Shown here: in pieces, positions 8,687-16,898 of the stretch
Numbering within the stretch: position 1 is the stretch's first letter
How the letters are laid out: each line of letters begins with the position of its first letter
Source: a bacterium
GTDB lineage: Bacteria; BMS3Abin14
DNA length: 64,000 nucleotides
Direction of reading: 5' to 3'
NCBI GenBank assembly: GCA_020350725.1
Contig: CP070719.1
Coordinates: forward strand, 2,180,701-2,244,700
Translations under genes and position numbers: made by a program
The notes under the pieces: generated by a model
The model's input: only the letters and a program-made list of their open reading frames with translations
What the model was told of the DNA's origin: nothing
Database searches by the model: none

Positions 8687-9259
8687 TCATTCGTTATTCA
8701 CCAGCATGGTCTCATTGGGGTTCCGGACCGTCTGGGAGCTGCCCACCCTCTTCATCCGCAGGGCGAAGAAGACAATGGCAATGCAGATGAGAAATGCCGT
8801 GAAGTACCCCTTCATCTCATAGTTGACGGCCAGGGTCTTGCTGGTCGTGGTGTTGATGAGTGAGCTCGAGATCCACCCGGTCTGGCTGCCGTCAGAGGAC
8901 CGGATCCTTGTCCAGCTGCCCCTCGAGCCGGTGATGATGAACCGGTCGTCCATGTGGGCCTTCATCACGATGGATGATCCCGTGGTCGGGGCCTGTCTGA
9001 TGTTGACGGTATCCCGGGCGATGACGGCGGCCCGGCTCCTCTGGACCGTGATATGGGAGGCGTCGATGACCATGAGACAGGCACTGACGATGGCCGCCGT
9101 GAAGGCCATGACCGACAGAACCCTGCCCCAGAAGGAAAGGGTACCAAGAGGAGAGGTGAGCCTGTCGGATTTCCTTTTCGCGTATCGGCCGACAATTGCC
9201 CCCATGGCCTGAGCGCCCTTGGCGATTTCCTGCTTCTGCATGACCGTTAATTCACCCAT
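8687..9259 (-). CDS. Bacterial SH3-domain membrane protein
   Basis: A 190-residue protein with a soluble N-terminus, a first TM helix about residues 45-66, a bacterial SH3 (SH3b) domain about 76-140 (starting near VNIRQAPTTGSSIV and ending WTRIRSS-GWISSSLI), and a second TM helix about 150-167. SH3b domains commonly bind cell-wall peptides, so an envelope role is inferred. It is convergent with hpt and appears monocistronic. A plausible SD (GGAGCGAAG) precedes ATG 9259. Confidence 0.75.
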   Translation of the reverse strand: MGELTVMQKQEIAKGAQAMGAIVGRYAKRKSDRLTSPLGTLSFWGRVLSVMAFTAAIVSACLMVIDASHITVQRSRAAVIARDTVNIRQAPTTGSSIVMKAHMDDRFIITGSRGSWTRIRSSDGSQTGWISSSLINTTTSKTLAVNYEMKGYFTAFLICIAIVFFALRMKRVGSSQTVRNPNETMLVNNE

Positions 9260-9498
9260 GACTTCGCTCCTTTCGTGCAGGGTATTGGTCGTTCCGGTAT
9301 TCGCCCCTCCCTGAGCAAGAGGGATGCCAAGAGAGGTAATGTTCTACAAATGGTTGTTTTAAATGGGAAAAAACGACCGCGCGATGGGGATGCAGAAAGC
9401 CCGGGGTGTTCGAAAATTGGACGCCGTACGGTTTCGAAACGTATGGGAATGCTGTGATAAACTCTAAGAGAGCACCCGGCAACAACGCCCGGTATCGG

Positions 9499-10194
9499 AT
9501 GGAAATGGGGACGGGAAAGGTGAGCAAAGGGCCCATCGAGGCAGGACTCAGCACCCGGGAGGTCAAAAGGTTCTACGACCGGTTCGGAGCAAGGCAGGAT
9601 CGACAGGGCTTCTACGAGAATGCTGCTGAACGGGATCTTGTCCGTCATTCCAATTTCCGGGAGGCCCGGTCGGTCTTGGAATTCGGGTGCGGGACGGGCC
9701 GCTTTGCCGAGGAACTCCTCGCAAGGCATCTGCCGTCGGAGTCGCGTTACGTTGGGATCGACATCAGCACGACCATGGTCAACCTCGCCGAGGCCAGGCT
9801 CAAACCATGGAGGGAGCACATTCGGATCATCCGGACCACCGGCGCCGTGGACCTCGACTTTCCCGCCGAGTCATTCGACCGGTTCGTCTCCTGCTACGTT
9901 CTGGACATCCTTCCGGGCGAGGGGATCGTGCGCATTCTCGATGAGGCCCGCCGCCTCCTGGTCTCCGGCGGCCTGATCTGCCTGATCAGCCTCACGGAGG
10001 GGAAAACTCTCCTTTCAAGGTTCGTGACAGGTCTCTGGAAAAGGGTTTACCTTGTGAAGCCTTCCCTGCTGGGAGGGTGCCGGCCCGTGATCCTGACCGA
10101 ATACCTGGATCCTGAGAGCTGGCGGGTAACCCATCACAGAGTAGTGACCGCCTGGGGGATCAGCTCGGAGGTCGTGGTAGCAGAGAAAACGTAA
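9499..10194 (+). CDS. Class I SAM-dependent methyltransferase
   Basis: A protein of about 231 residues with the Rossmann motif I VLEFGCGTGRF, motif II YVGIDIST and a post-motif DRFVSCYVLDIL, as in UbiE-like small-molecule methyltransferases. The substrate is unknown. The start is unsettled: GTG 9406 gives an N-terminal extension with no family similarity, ATG 9499 or GTG 9520 would fit better, and no strong SD separates them. The gene is isolated, convergent with the SRAP gene. Confidence 0.8.
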   Translation: MEMGTGKVSKGPIEAGLSTREVKRFYDRFGARQDRQGFYENAAERDLVRHSNFREARSVLEFGCGTGRFAEELLARHLPSESRYVGIDISTTMVNLAEARLKPWREHIRIIRTTGAVDLDFPAESFDRFVSCYVLDILPGEGIVRILDEARRLLVSGGLICLISLTEGKTLLSRFVTGLWKRVYLVKPSLLGGCRPVILTEYLDPESWRVTHHRVVTAWGISSEVVVAEKT

Positions 10195-10281
10195 TCGGGG
10201 ATAACAGGGGTGGTCAGCGGACAGGAGTCGGCTCTCAGAATCAGATCATGTCCTGAATCCTGACTACCTTTCCGATCTCCA

Positions 10282-10956
10282 TCAGTTTGAATCGAACACC
10301 GGTTCGATGAGTTCCGGACCGTCATGGGCCGGTGTGTTCACCCTGGTCGACACCTGCCACGCTTCCATCCTGTCGGGGTCGTACGGGACCAGAAGAGGCT
10401 TGAGACGCTGGGGGTGCTGGACCCTGGGGTCCAGCCAGTGGTCCCTCGCCCTGGAGTAAAGGATCACCGGCATCCTGTCGTGTATCGGCCGCAGGAGGTC
10501 GTTGGCTTCCGTTGTGATGATGGTGCAGGTGCGGATCGTCACACCCTCGGGGGATCGCCAGTCGCTGTAGAGCCCGGCGAAACCGAAGGTATTCTGATCC
10601 TTGACCCGGATGAAAACGGGGACTTTTCGCTTCCCCGCCTTTTTCCACTCGTAAAATCCGGTGCCGATGACCAGACAGCGCCTTTTCCGGAAAGCCTCCT
10701 TGAAGCTGCGCTTTTCAGACAGCGTCTCGGCCCGCGCGTTGATCATGCGGCTGCCGATCGAAAGGTCGTCCGCCCAGGGGGGGACGAGACCCCACCGACA
10801 CATGACCAGCCTGTTACCGTCATCGTTTATGACGGCGGCAACCTCCTGCGTCGGCGCGATGTTGTACCTCGGTGGAAGATCGACCTCGGTTGAACGGAGG
10901 TTGAACTCACGGGCGACGACGGAGAAAAGAGCGTTCTGGACGAATCTTCCGCACAT
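10282..10956 (-). CDS. SRAP-family (YedK/HMCES) abasic-site DNA-protein crosslinking protein
   Basis: A 224-residue member of the SOS response-associated peptidase family, which shields abasic sites in single-stranded DNA by a covalent thiazolidine link through Cys2. The start MCGRF supplies that cysteine. Further family hallmarks are NIAPTQ, RWGLVPPWA, MINARAET, GFYEWKK with the conserved Glu, and IHDRMPVIL with the conserved His. Length is normal. No LexA box was recognised upstream; the upstream gap contains heptad repeats. Confidence 0.93.
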   Translation of the reverse strand: MCGRFVQNALFSVVAREFNLRSTEVDLPPRYNIAPTQEVAAVINDDGNRLVMCRWGLVPPWADDLSIGSRMINARAETLSEKRSFKEAFRKRRCLVIGTGFYEWKKAGKRKVPVFIRVKDQNTFGFAGLYSDWRSPEGVTIRTCTIITTEANDLLRPIHDRMPVILYSRARDHWLDPRVQHPQRLKPLLVPYDPDRMEAWQVSTRVNTPAHDGPELIEPVFDSN

Positions 10957-10973
10957 TGTTCTTTATATAAAGT

Positions 10974-11150
10974 AGTCTGGAGTCAGTATTCAGTAGTCAG
11001 TATAGAATCAAAGATGTTATCTGTCATTTGGGGGGTGTTTCTCTTTATTTGGATAGAGTTGCATGGTTAGTCATCGGTCTTTATTGAAATTGTTACTCTT
11101 TAATTCCCCTCTGAATACCTAATACTGGATACTGGATACTGAACAGGCTT
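10974..11150. repeat. Heptad-repeat inverted pair
   Basis: About 10978-11010 carries heptads such as gtcagta/ttcagta, and about 11113-11145 carries the facing array (taatact, ggatact, ggatact, gaacagg). The two arrays are imperfect reverse complements with about 100 bp of AT-rich sequence between them. No gene lies in this gap. Confidence 0.65.
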
Positions 11151-11161
11151 TCCCGGTGAAA

Positions 11162-11665
11162 TTACTCTCCGCGAAGCCTGTTCGTCGGATCCCCTTCCTC
11201 GACCATCTTCACCATGACCTCCCGCTCCACCGGGCCCGGCACGATGCCGAAGAGCTGGGCCTCGATGACCGTATCACCGTCCTGATTGGCGAAAACGGCG
11301 GAACACTTCACCCGGTTCCTGTCGTCCATCTCGTCCACCGTCAGTCGGCAGGTCACGGTGTCGCCGAAGTAGACCGGTTTCCGGAACCGGAAGTTCATTC
11401 CGGAGGCCAGCATGCCGATCTGTCCCCCGATCTCGGTGACCATCCCGCCGACGAGGAGGCCGTGGCACACGGGCCCTCTGAAGCCCTTTGTCTCGGTGAA
11501 TCTGCGGTCGAAGTGGATGGGATTGTAGTCAAGAGAAAGGTCGGCGAATGCAAGGGTTTCGTCATCCGTGAATATCCTGGTCGCGACGAAGACGTCCCCG
11601 GCGCGGATCCCCTCAATGGCCCTCGCCCGAGCATCCTCAATGGCGTACGTTCGTCTCTCATTCAT
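11162..11665 (-). CDS. MaoC-like hot-dog hydratase/dehydratase
   Basis: A 167-residue single hot-dog protein with the (R)-hydratase signature DYNPIHFD (about residues 52-59: catalytic Asp and His) and GPVCHGLLVGG downstream. Such enzymes hydrate enoyl-CoA or dehydrate hydroxyacyl-CoA or acyl-ACP. There is no thioesterase or ketoacyl partner next door, so the acyl substrate is not shown. A short gap (109 nt) separates it from the upstream phospholipase D gene on the same strand. Confidence 0.85.
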   Translation of the reverse strand: MNERRTYAIEDARARAIEGIRAGDVFVATRIFTDDETLAFADLSLDYNPIHFDRRFTETKGFRGPVCHGLLVGGMVTEIGGQIGMLASGMNFRFRKPVYFGDTVTCRLTVDEMDDRNRVKCSAVFANQDGDTVIEAQLFGIVPGPVEREVMVKMVEEGDPTNRLRGE

Positions 11666-11774
11666 CGATCATTTTCTCAGATCCGAGTTCCACTGCGGAG
11701 AATCCAGCACTCCGTGTCCTCTTCAGACGAATTTTCCCGGTGGATCCTGATTCCCCGAATTCAGCTCCACCCTC

Positions 11775-13358
11775 TCAAAAGGTGCACATCCCCGACCATT
11801 CCTGAAACCGGTACAGCAGAGTTTTCCACCAGAGGGTCCATCCCTTCTCCCGCCACACCCCATAGGGCAGGGTGTGGCTCAGTCCGTCTTTATTGGCCCA
11901 CGCCCTGTCGAAATAATCGTTGAACCGGCGGACGGCGTCCGGAGCGCTCTCCAGGAAGAGGTTTGCCTCGAGGTTCAGGTTGCGCAGGTTTCTCCGTGTC
12001 CAGTTGGCAGAGCCCGTCATCAGGATGTTTCTGCCGCTGCTCCTGTTCGTAATGGATATGGCCTTGGTGTGGAACTGTTCACCGTGGGTGTCCGCCCAGC
12101 GGACTCCAACGTCGGCCCGGCCGGACAGCTTCATCAACTCGGCGGCCACCTGCCTGTTGGGAATGCCGATCTTCTTCATACCGAAAGCGTCCCGGTTGGC
12201 ATCGAGGATCAGACGCACCCGCGCCCCGTTGAGGGCGGCCAGCTTGACAGCCCGGACGATCTCCCTGTCGGCGAGGTAGAACATGGCGATCCGGATCTCG
12301 TCCCCCGCCTCCGCCGCCCCGAGAATGGCCACCAGTTTGTCCGCGATCGCCTCCTCCGTCATCCACTGCACCGAAGATGAAGAGGGCCCTCCGGCAAACT
12401 CCCTTTTCCGCACCAGTGCCGCCCCCTGGATATTGCTGATGGTGCGGTGGGTTTGGGATGTCATCCCTCCCAGGACTCCATCCGGTCGGTCCGCCGACCA
12501 GAGGACCAGACCCAGTTCACTTCTCAGCGCCTCGACGGCCACCGGACCCCTGATGAACAGGGCCATGTTCGAGTGGGCTGAACTGCCATCGGCCGGATTC
12601 AGGCTGCCGACAAGCATTTCGAACGATCCCTCGCCGGACCCGGTGATGACGACCTTCCGGTGATTGGCTTTGAACAGGAGCATCCTGCCGAACTGGCGCA
12701 GGGAGATATCAGGACCACCGGACTCGAAGGGGTTGTCAAAAAAGGGCCTGTGGGAAAGGCTGTTGAGCAGCGGTAAACCAAGGATAAAGCGGTCCGCGAA
12801 GCTCCAGTACGCGGCATAGAAGGGATTGGAATCCGGCATTCGATCCAGGTCGGTGAACACGACCGGGATGCCGGCCTCGGCCATTCTGGTGAAGTAGGCT
12901 GGTTCATGCCGCCCGTAGATCCGGTTGATGGGATCGGTGAGAACGATGATATCCATGTCCGGCCTGAGGCGTTTTTTCTCGATGAGGGCGCGGGACAGCT
13001 CGGCGGACAGCGCTCTGTGGTTCTCGGGGACCGATCCCTTCCAGGGGTTCCACAGGAAGAAGTCGATGTAGATGAAACGGTCCGCTCTCCGGACCATGGA
13101 GAGGATCTCATCGAAGATGGTCTGACGCATGACCCTGGTCTCACGAGCGGAGTCGAAGGCAGTGAAATCCACCAGAAGTCGGATGTCGCCGGAAAGGACG
13201 GGTAGGGGCAGGCTGCTGATCGATGAACCGGACGGCGGCGGCATCCTTCTGTAGAGAAAGTGGGGGATGAGCAGAATGACGACAAGGAATACAACGAAGA
13301 TCACCGCTTTGACCTTCCCCGTGAGCGTAATGGTTAAGCGAGCCATCGAACCTATCAT
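11775..13358 (-). CDS. Phospholipase D-like / cardiolipin synthase-type protein
   Basis: A 527-residue membrane-anchored protein: one TM helix about residues 12-36, then two PLD domains. The first HKD-type site is NHRKVVITG followed by GSLNPADGSSAHSN; the second is FHTKAISI followed by GSANWTRRNL. The two half-sites together make the histidine-based phosphatidyl-transfer centre of the superfamily. Activity could be cardiolipin synthesis, phospholipid hydrolysis or nuclease; the N-terminal anchor and length favour lipid chemistry. The flanking genes give no further clue. Confidence 0.8.
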   Translation of the reverse strand: MIGSMARLTITLTGKVKAVIFVVFLVVILLIPHFLYRRMPPPSGSSISSLPLPVLSGDIRLLVDFTAFDSARETRVMRQTIFDEILSMVRRADRFIYIDFFLWNPWKGSVPENHRALSAELSRALIEKKRLRPDMDIIVLTDPINRIYGRHEPAYFTRMAEAGIPVVFTDLDRMPDSNPFYAAYWSFADRFILGLPLLNSLSHRPFFDNPFESGGPDISLRQFGRMLLFKANHRKVVITGSGEGSFEMLVGSLNPADGSSAHSNMALFIRGPVAVEALRSELGLVLWSADRPDGVLGGMTSQTHRTISNIQGAALVRKREFAGGPSSSSVQWMTEEAIADKLVAILGAAEAGDEIRIAMFYLADREIVRAVKLAALNGARVRLILDANRDAFGMKKIGIPNRQVAAELMKLSGRADVGVRWADTHGEQFHTKAISITNRSSGRNILMTGSANWTRRNLRNLNLEANLFLESAPDAVRRFNDYFDRAWANKDGLSHTLPYGVWREKGWTLWWKTLLYRFQEWSGMCTF

Positions 13359-13459
13359 CGGGGTTGGGCCCGCTCAAGTCAAGATGGGGAAAAGCGGAGA
13401 TAAGTTCCGAGAACGGATTTCTCAGAGCCCCCAAAATGGGCGGCTGATAAGAGGATCCG

Positions 13460-14005
13460 TTATGTCTTCACGAAATCAAGGGCGTTGCCGTTGATGCAGT
13501 ACCTCAACCCTGTCGGCGGGGGACCGTCGTCGAAGACGTGGCCGAGGTGGCCGTCGCACCTGGCGCAGTGCACCTCCGTCCGGCGCATGAAGAAGCTGTT
13601 GTCCTCCTGGAGGCCGATATTCTCCGGGGCGATGGGCTCATAGAAGCTGGGCCACCCGGTGCCGGATTTGAACTTGGTCTCGGATGTGAACAGGTCGTTT
13701 GCGCAGCCCGCACAGCGGTAGATGCCCCTTTCCCTGTTGTCCCAGTACTTGCCGGTGAAGGCACGCTCCGTCCCCTGTTTGCGGAGGATGTAGTACTGGT
13801 CTTTCGTCAGGAGCTCCTTCCACTCCCTATCGGTTTTTATCACCTTTTCCACCATGACGTAACCTCCCTGCTCCACCGAGAATACCCTGATCGTTGCCGC
13901 CTGCCCCCCGCCTTCCCTCTCCGAGGATAGGAGAAGGCCGGGACCCGAAAGCAGTCGTACAAAACCAATGCCGAGCATGAAAATGAAATTTCTCCTATCC
14001 ATCAA
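13460..14005 (-). CDS. msrB: Peptide-methionine (R)-S-oxide reductase MsrB
   Basis: A 181-residue protein with a hydrophobic N-terminal segment (residues 8-27), suggesting export or a membrane anchor, followed by the MsrB fold. Zinc-binding pairs CAGC and CARC, the tract GTGWPSFYEPI, HLGHVFDDGP and the catalytic cysteine in RYCING are all present. It repairs methionine-R-sulfoxide, here probably in the envelope. The catalytic residue is Cys, not Sec. Confidence 0.93.
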   Translation of the reverse strand: MMDRRNFIFMLGIGFVRLLSGPGLLLSSEREGGGQAATIRVFSVEQGGYVMVEKVIKTDREWKELLTKDQYYILRKQGTERAFTGKYWDNRERGIYRCAGCANDLFTSETKFKSGTGWPSFYEPIAPENIGLQEDNSFFMRRTEVHCARCDGHLGHVFDDGPPPTGLRYCINGNALDFVKT

Positions 14006-14395
14006 GATCTCCCGTCAGACTGCTGCTGGTCCGGTTCATTCTGTAACCGTTTTAAATATAATGCATCATCGGCCCACCGCAATGGCCTCGAGAGCTTCCG
14101 ATGGTGAGGTTAAATTCCGCATTCACTCGACTCAGACCTCGAATTTTCATATATACTCATGAAGCATGACCGTATTGGGTCCTCATCGGACCGCAGTGCC
14201 CGGGCGGCCGAAGGGTCCATGATCGCCGCCAAGTTCGCCACTTGATCGTTCACCCCGGATTCTGAACTACCGGTCTGAGGTCGGCAGAAGGGGTTCGATC
14301 TTTTTTGCTTTGGATTTTGGACTCCGGATCTCGGAAAAGAGATAACGCCTTCTGTCAGATCATAAAGAGACGCTTGAGGTAATGGAGGAAATACC
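14006..14395. other. 390-bp divergent intergenic region
   Basis: The gap lies between the divergent msrB and DUF4389 genes. It contains a TATAAT at 14057-14062 without a convincing -35, and a short heptad tract ttttggactccggat near 14312-14330. I see no gene and no strong terminator. Confidence 0.5.
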
Positions 14396-14689
14396 ATGGG
14401 TGAGAATACCTTATCGCAGAATCTTTTCAGCGGTCCAACGTGGTTGAGGGGGCTCTTTATGCTCCTCTTTTTGCTGATATACGGCGTCACGGAGATCATC
14501 GTGGCTGCCGTGGTCCTCCTTCAGTTCCTCTTTGTCCTCGTCACCGGCGAGCGGAACGAGAACCTTCTCAGGTTCGGAAACAGTCTGAGCGTCTTTATCT
14601 ACGGGATCATGCTCTATTGGACATACAACACTGAGGAGAGGCCGTTCCCCTTCGGAAGGTGGCCGGGAGAGGATCATGAGACCAGGTAG
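14396..14689 (+). CDS. DUF4389 membrane protein
   Basis: A 97-residue protein with two hydrophobic helices (about 18-48, and 65-80). The text FLLIYGVTEIIV and a C-terminal YGIMLYWTYNTEERPFPF are characteristic of DUF4389 proteins, whose function is unknown. ATG 14396 has the SD GGAGG 8 nt upstream. The C-terminal end and the following spacer (ccaggatccaggagcc) run into heptad-repeat sequence. Confidence 0.8.
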   Translation: MGENTLSQNLFSGPTWLRGLFMLLFLLIYGVTEIIVAAVVLLQFLFVLVTGERNENLLRFGNSLSVFIYGIMLYWTYNTEERPFPFGRWPGEDHETR

Positions 14690-14760
14690 CCAGGATCCAG
14701 GAGCCGGGACATCCAGCAGGGTTCCTTGTCGTATTGTCTCCTGACACCTGTCTCCTTCCC

Positions 14761-15720
14761 ATGGCTTATCGACCCCAAAACCACATTCCCCTCACCGGTG
14801 TCGCTCTCCTTCTCTTTGTCTGTCTCATCTGGGGAGGGAACATGGTCAGCATCAAGCTCTCCAACCAGGGCATGCCCCCGATGCTGGCCGCCACGGTCCG
14901 TTCATCTCTGGCTGCTTTTTTTGTCTGGGGGTTCGTGCGGCTTCAGGGAGGCAGCGTCCGGCTCGAGAGACAGGACCTGAGGCACGGCCTGGTCATCGGC
15001 GCTCTCTTCGGGCTGGACTTTCTCTTCCTTTACTGGGGCACTTCCTACACCGTGGCCTCGAGAGCGGTGGTCCATCTTTACACCCACCCTTTCTGGGTCG
15101 CTATCGGGGCCCACTTTGTTCTCGACGACGACCGGCTCACCCCATCCAAACTGTCCGGACTGTTACTGGCCTTCGCAGGCCTGGTGGCGGTCTTCCGGTC
15201 CGGCACCGGCACCGGCCTCCCCCCCGGTTACTGGTTGGGGGATCTTCTGGAGGTCGTCGCAGCCTTATTCTGGGGGGCTACGACCCTGTACATCAAGAGG
15301 GTGGCGGCCCGCCGGCCGATTACCCATTACCAGACGCTGTTCGCCCAGCTCTTCTATTCCATCCCGGTCCTGGCCGCGGGTTGGTTACTGCTCGACTGGG
15401 GCCGGCCGGTTCGACTGACCGCTACCGTGCTGGCCGCCCTGGGATACCAGTGCCTCGCCGTCGCCACGTTCAGCTACATCCTGTGGTTCTGGATGATACA
15501 CACCTACCCGGTCAGCCGCCTGGCCGCCTTTACCTTTCTGGCACCCATCTTCGGCGTATTATTGGGTGGCCTGCTGATGGGGGACCCCCTGCCGTTCCTG
15601 TTGTGGTTGGGGGTGGGGTGCGTGGCCGGGGGGATCTATCTCGTCAACCTGCCGGGGAAGGATCAGGGGCCAGCCACTTCTCCCTCGAGCCCAGGCGGAG
15701 AGAGGATCCAGGAGGAATGA
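14761..15720 (+). CDS. EamA/DMT-family permease
   Basis: A 319-residue transporter with ten predicted TM helices in two EamA repeats (about residues 10-140 and 150-290; family text LIWGGNMVSIKL). Substrate is unknown; exporters of metabolites are common in the family. TTG 14734 is possible, but ATG 14761 opens directly into the first helix. The C-terminal tail after about residue 300 is hydrophilic and repeat-like. pldA follows within 8 nt. Confidence 0.85.
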   Translation: MAYRPQNHIPLTGVALLLFVCLIWGGNMVSIKLSNQGMPPMLAATVRSSLAAFFVWGFVRLQGGSVRLERQDLRHGLVIGALFGLDFLFLYWGTSYTVASRAVVHLYTHPFWVAIGAHFVLDDDRLTPSKLSGLLLAFAGLVAVFRSGTGTGLPPGYWLGDLLEVVAALFWGATTLYIKRVAARRPITHYQTLFAQLFYSIPVLAAGWLLLDWGRPVRLTATVLAALGYQCLAVATFSYILWFWMIHTYPVSRLAAFTFLAPIFGVLLGGLLMGDPLPFLLWLGVGCVAGGIYLVNLPGKDQGPATSPSSPGGERIQEE

Positions 15721-15727
15721 GGCAGCC

Positions 15728-16702
15728 GTGATCCCTCGATCTCCCGTGATCCTTCTGTCATCACTCCTTCTCCTGGCGAGCCCCGTGCAGGCCGTCGGGA
15801 CGTGGGATTGGGGACCACTGGCCCAGTCGGAATCGCCCCGTGGAGAGCCGGGTGAGAGCGATGACCTCGAAACAGGCGAAGGCGAGGCTCGTCCCGGCAG
15901 GCGGCACACCAGCCCCGTGATTGAGAGGCTGGCCAGGGAGGAGGCGGCTTCATCCGAGCGCTTCGTTCTGACGCCGCACAGGCCCAACTACCTCCTTCCC
16001 CTTACCTATAATACCAGGCCCAACGATGTCCCCCACCTCTCCACTCCCGGTCTTACGGAGGGACTGGATGAGTTCGAGGTCAAGTTCCAGCTCAGCTTCA
16101 AGGTCCCCGTCTGGCGGGATCTCTTCCACGGAGCGGCAAGCCTCTGGTTCGCCTACACCCAGGTGTCTTTCTGGCAGCTCTATAAATGGGATGATTCCGC
16201 TCCTTTCCGGGAGACCAACTATATGCCGGAGGTCATGCTTGTCTTCACGCCGGGTTTCCGGTTGGCCGGTCTCACCGGGGATCTGCTGATCCTCGGTTTC
16301 GTCCATCACTCCAACGGCAGGGCTGAGGCCCTATCCCGGAGCTGGAACCGGTTTTTCGCGCAGATCATCCTCAGCAGAGGGAACTTTGCCCTGTCCATCA
16401 AACCCTGGTATCGAATACCTGAGAGCGAGTCCGAGGACGGAAATCCGGACATCGAGGATTTTTTCGGTCCCGGAGAGGTGGGGATGGCCTTCCGGTCGGG
16501 GGACCACACCCTCTCTCTGGCACTGCGAAATAATTTCCGATCCGACAACCGGGGAGCCGTCATGATGGACTGGACCTACCCCCTGTCCGGAAGGATCAGC
16601 GGTTACCTTCAGTATTTTAAGGGATACGGCGAGAGCCTCATCGACTATGACCACTCCGTGAACCGTATCGGTCTTGGGGTGGCGCTTACGACCTGGATGT
16701 AG
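15728..16702 (+). CDS. pldA: Outer-membrane phospholipase A
   Basis: A 324-residue protein with a signal peptide (cleavage near PVQA at residues 19-22) and an outer-membrane beta-barrel. It hydrolyses phospholipids in the outer leaflet. The catalytic set of E. coli PldA (His142, Ser144, Asn156) has exact counterparts H193, S195 and N207 within HHSNGR and SRSWNR. The start is GTG 15728 with AGGAGG about 13 nt upstream, inside the end of the EamA gene. An acidic linker (about 33-75) before the barrel is longer than in E. coli. It implies a two-membrane envelope. Confidence 0.92.
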   Translation: MIPRSPVILLSSLLLLASPVQAVGTWDWGPLAQSESPRGEPGESDDLETGEGEARPGRRHTSPVIERLAREEAASSERFVLTPHRPNYLLPLTYNTRPNDVPHLSTPGLTEGLDEFEVKFQLSFKVPVWRDLFHGAASLWFAYTQVSFWQLYKWDDSAPFRETNYMPEVMLVFTPGFRLAGLTGDLLILGFVHHSNGRAEALSRSWNRFFAQIILSRGNFALSIKPWYRIPESESEDGNPDIEDFFGPGEVGMAFRSGDHTLSLALRNNFRSDNRGAVMMDWTYPLSGRISGYLQYFKGYGESLIDYDHSVNRIGLGVALTTWM

Positions 16703-16898
16703 GAGGCATGCCTGTCACGAATCGGACTCCCACCAGAGGGGGTGACGCCATTCGCTGCCTTCCCTGAGCTATAATTTACGACATGAGATCCGAATGATCG
16801 ACGGGTCATGCCTGCGGCAGACGGCCCGGCGGGTGAGGGGTCATTTCGATCTCCCGACGGATATCCGCCCCGGAAGAGACCGAAAAGGAGCGATCACC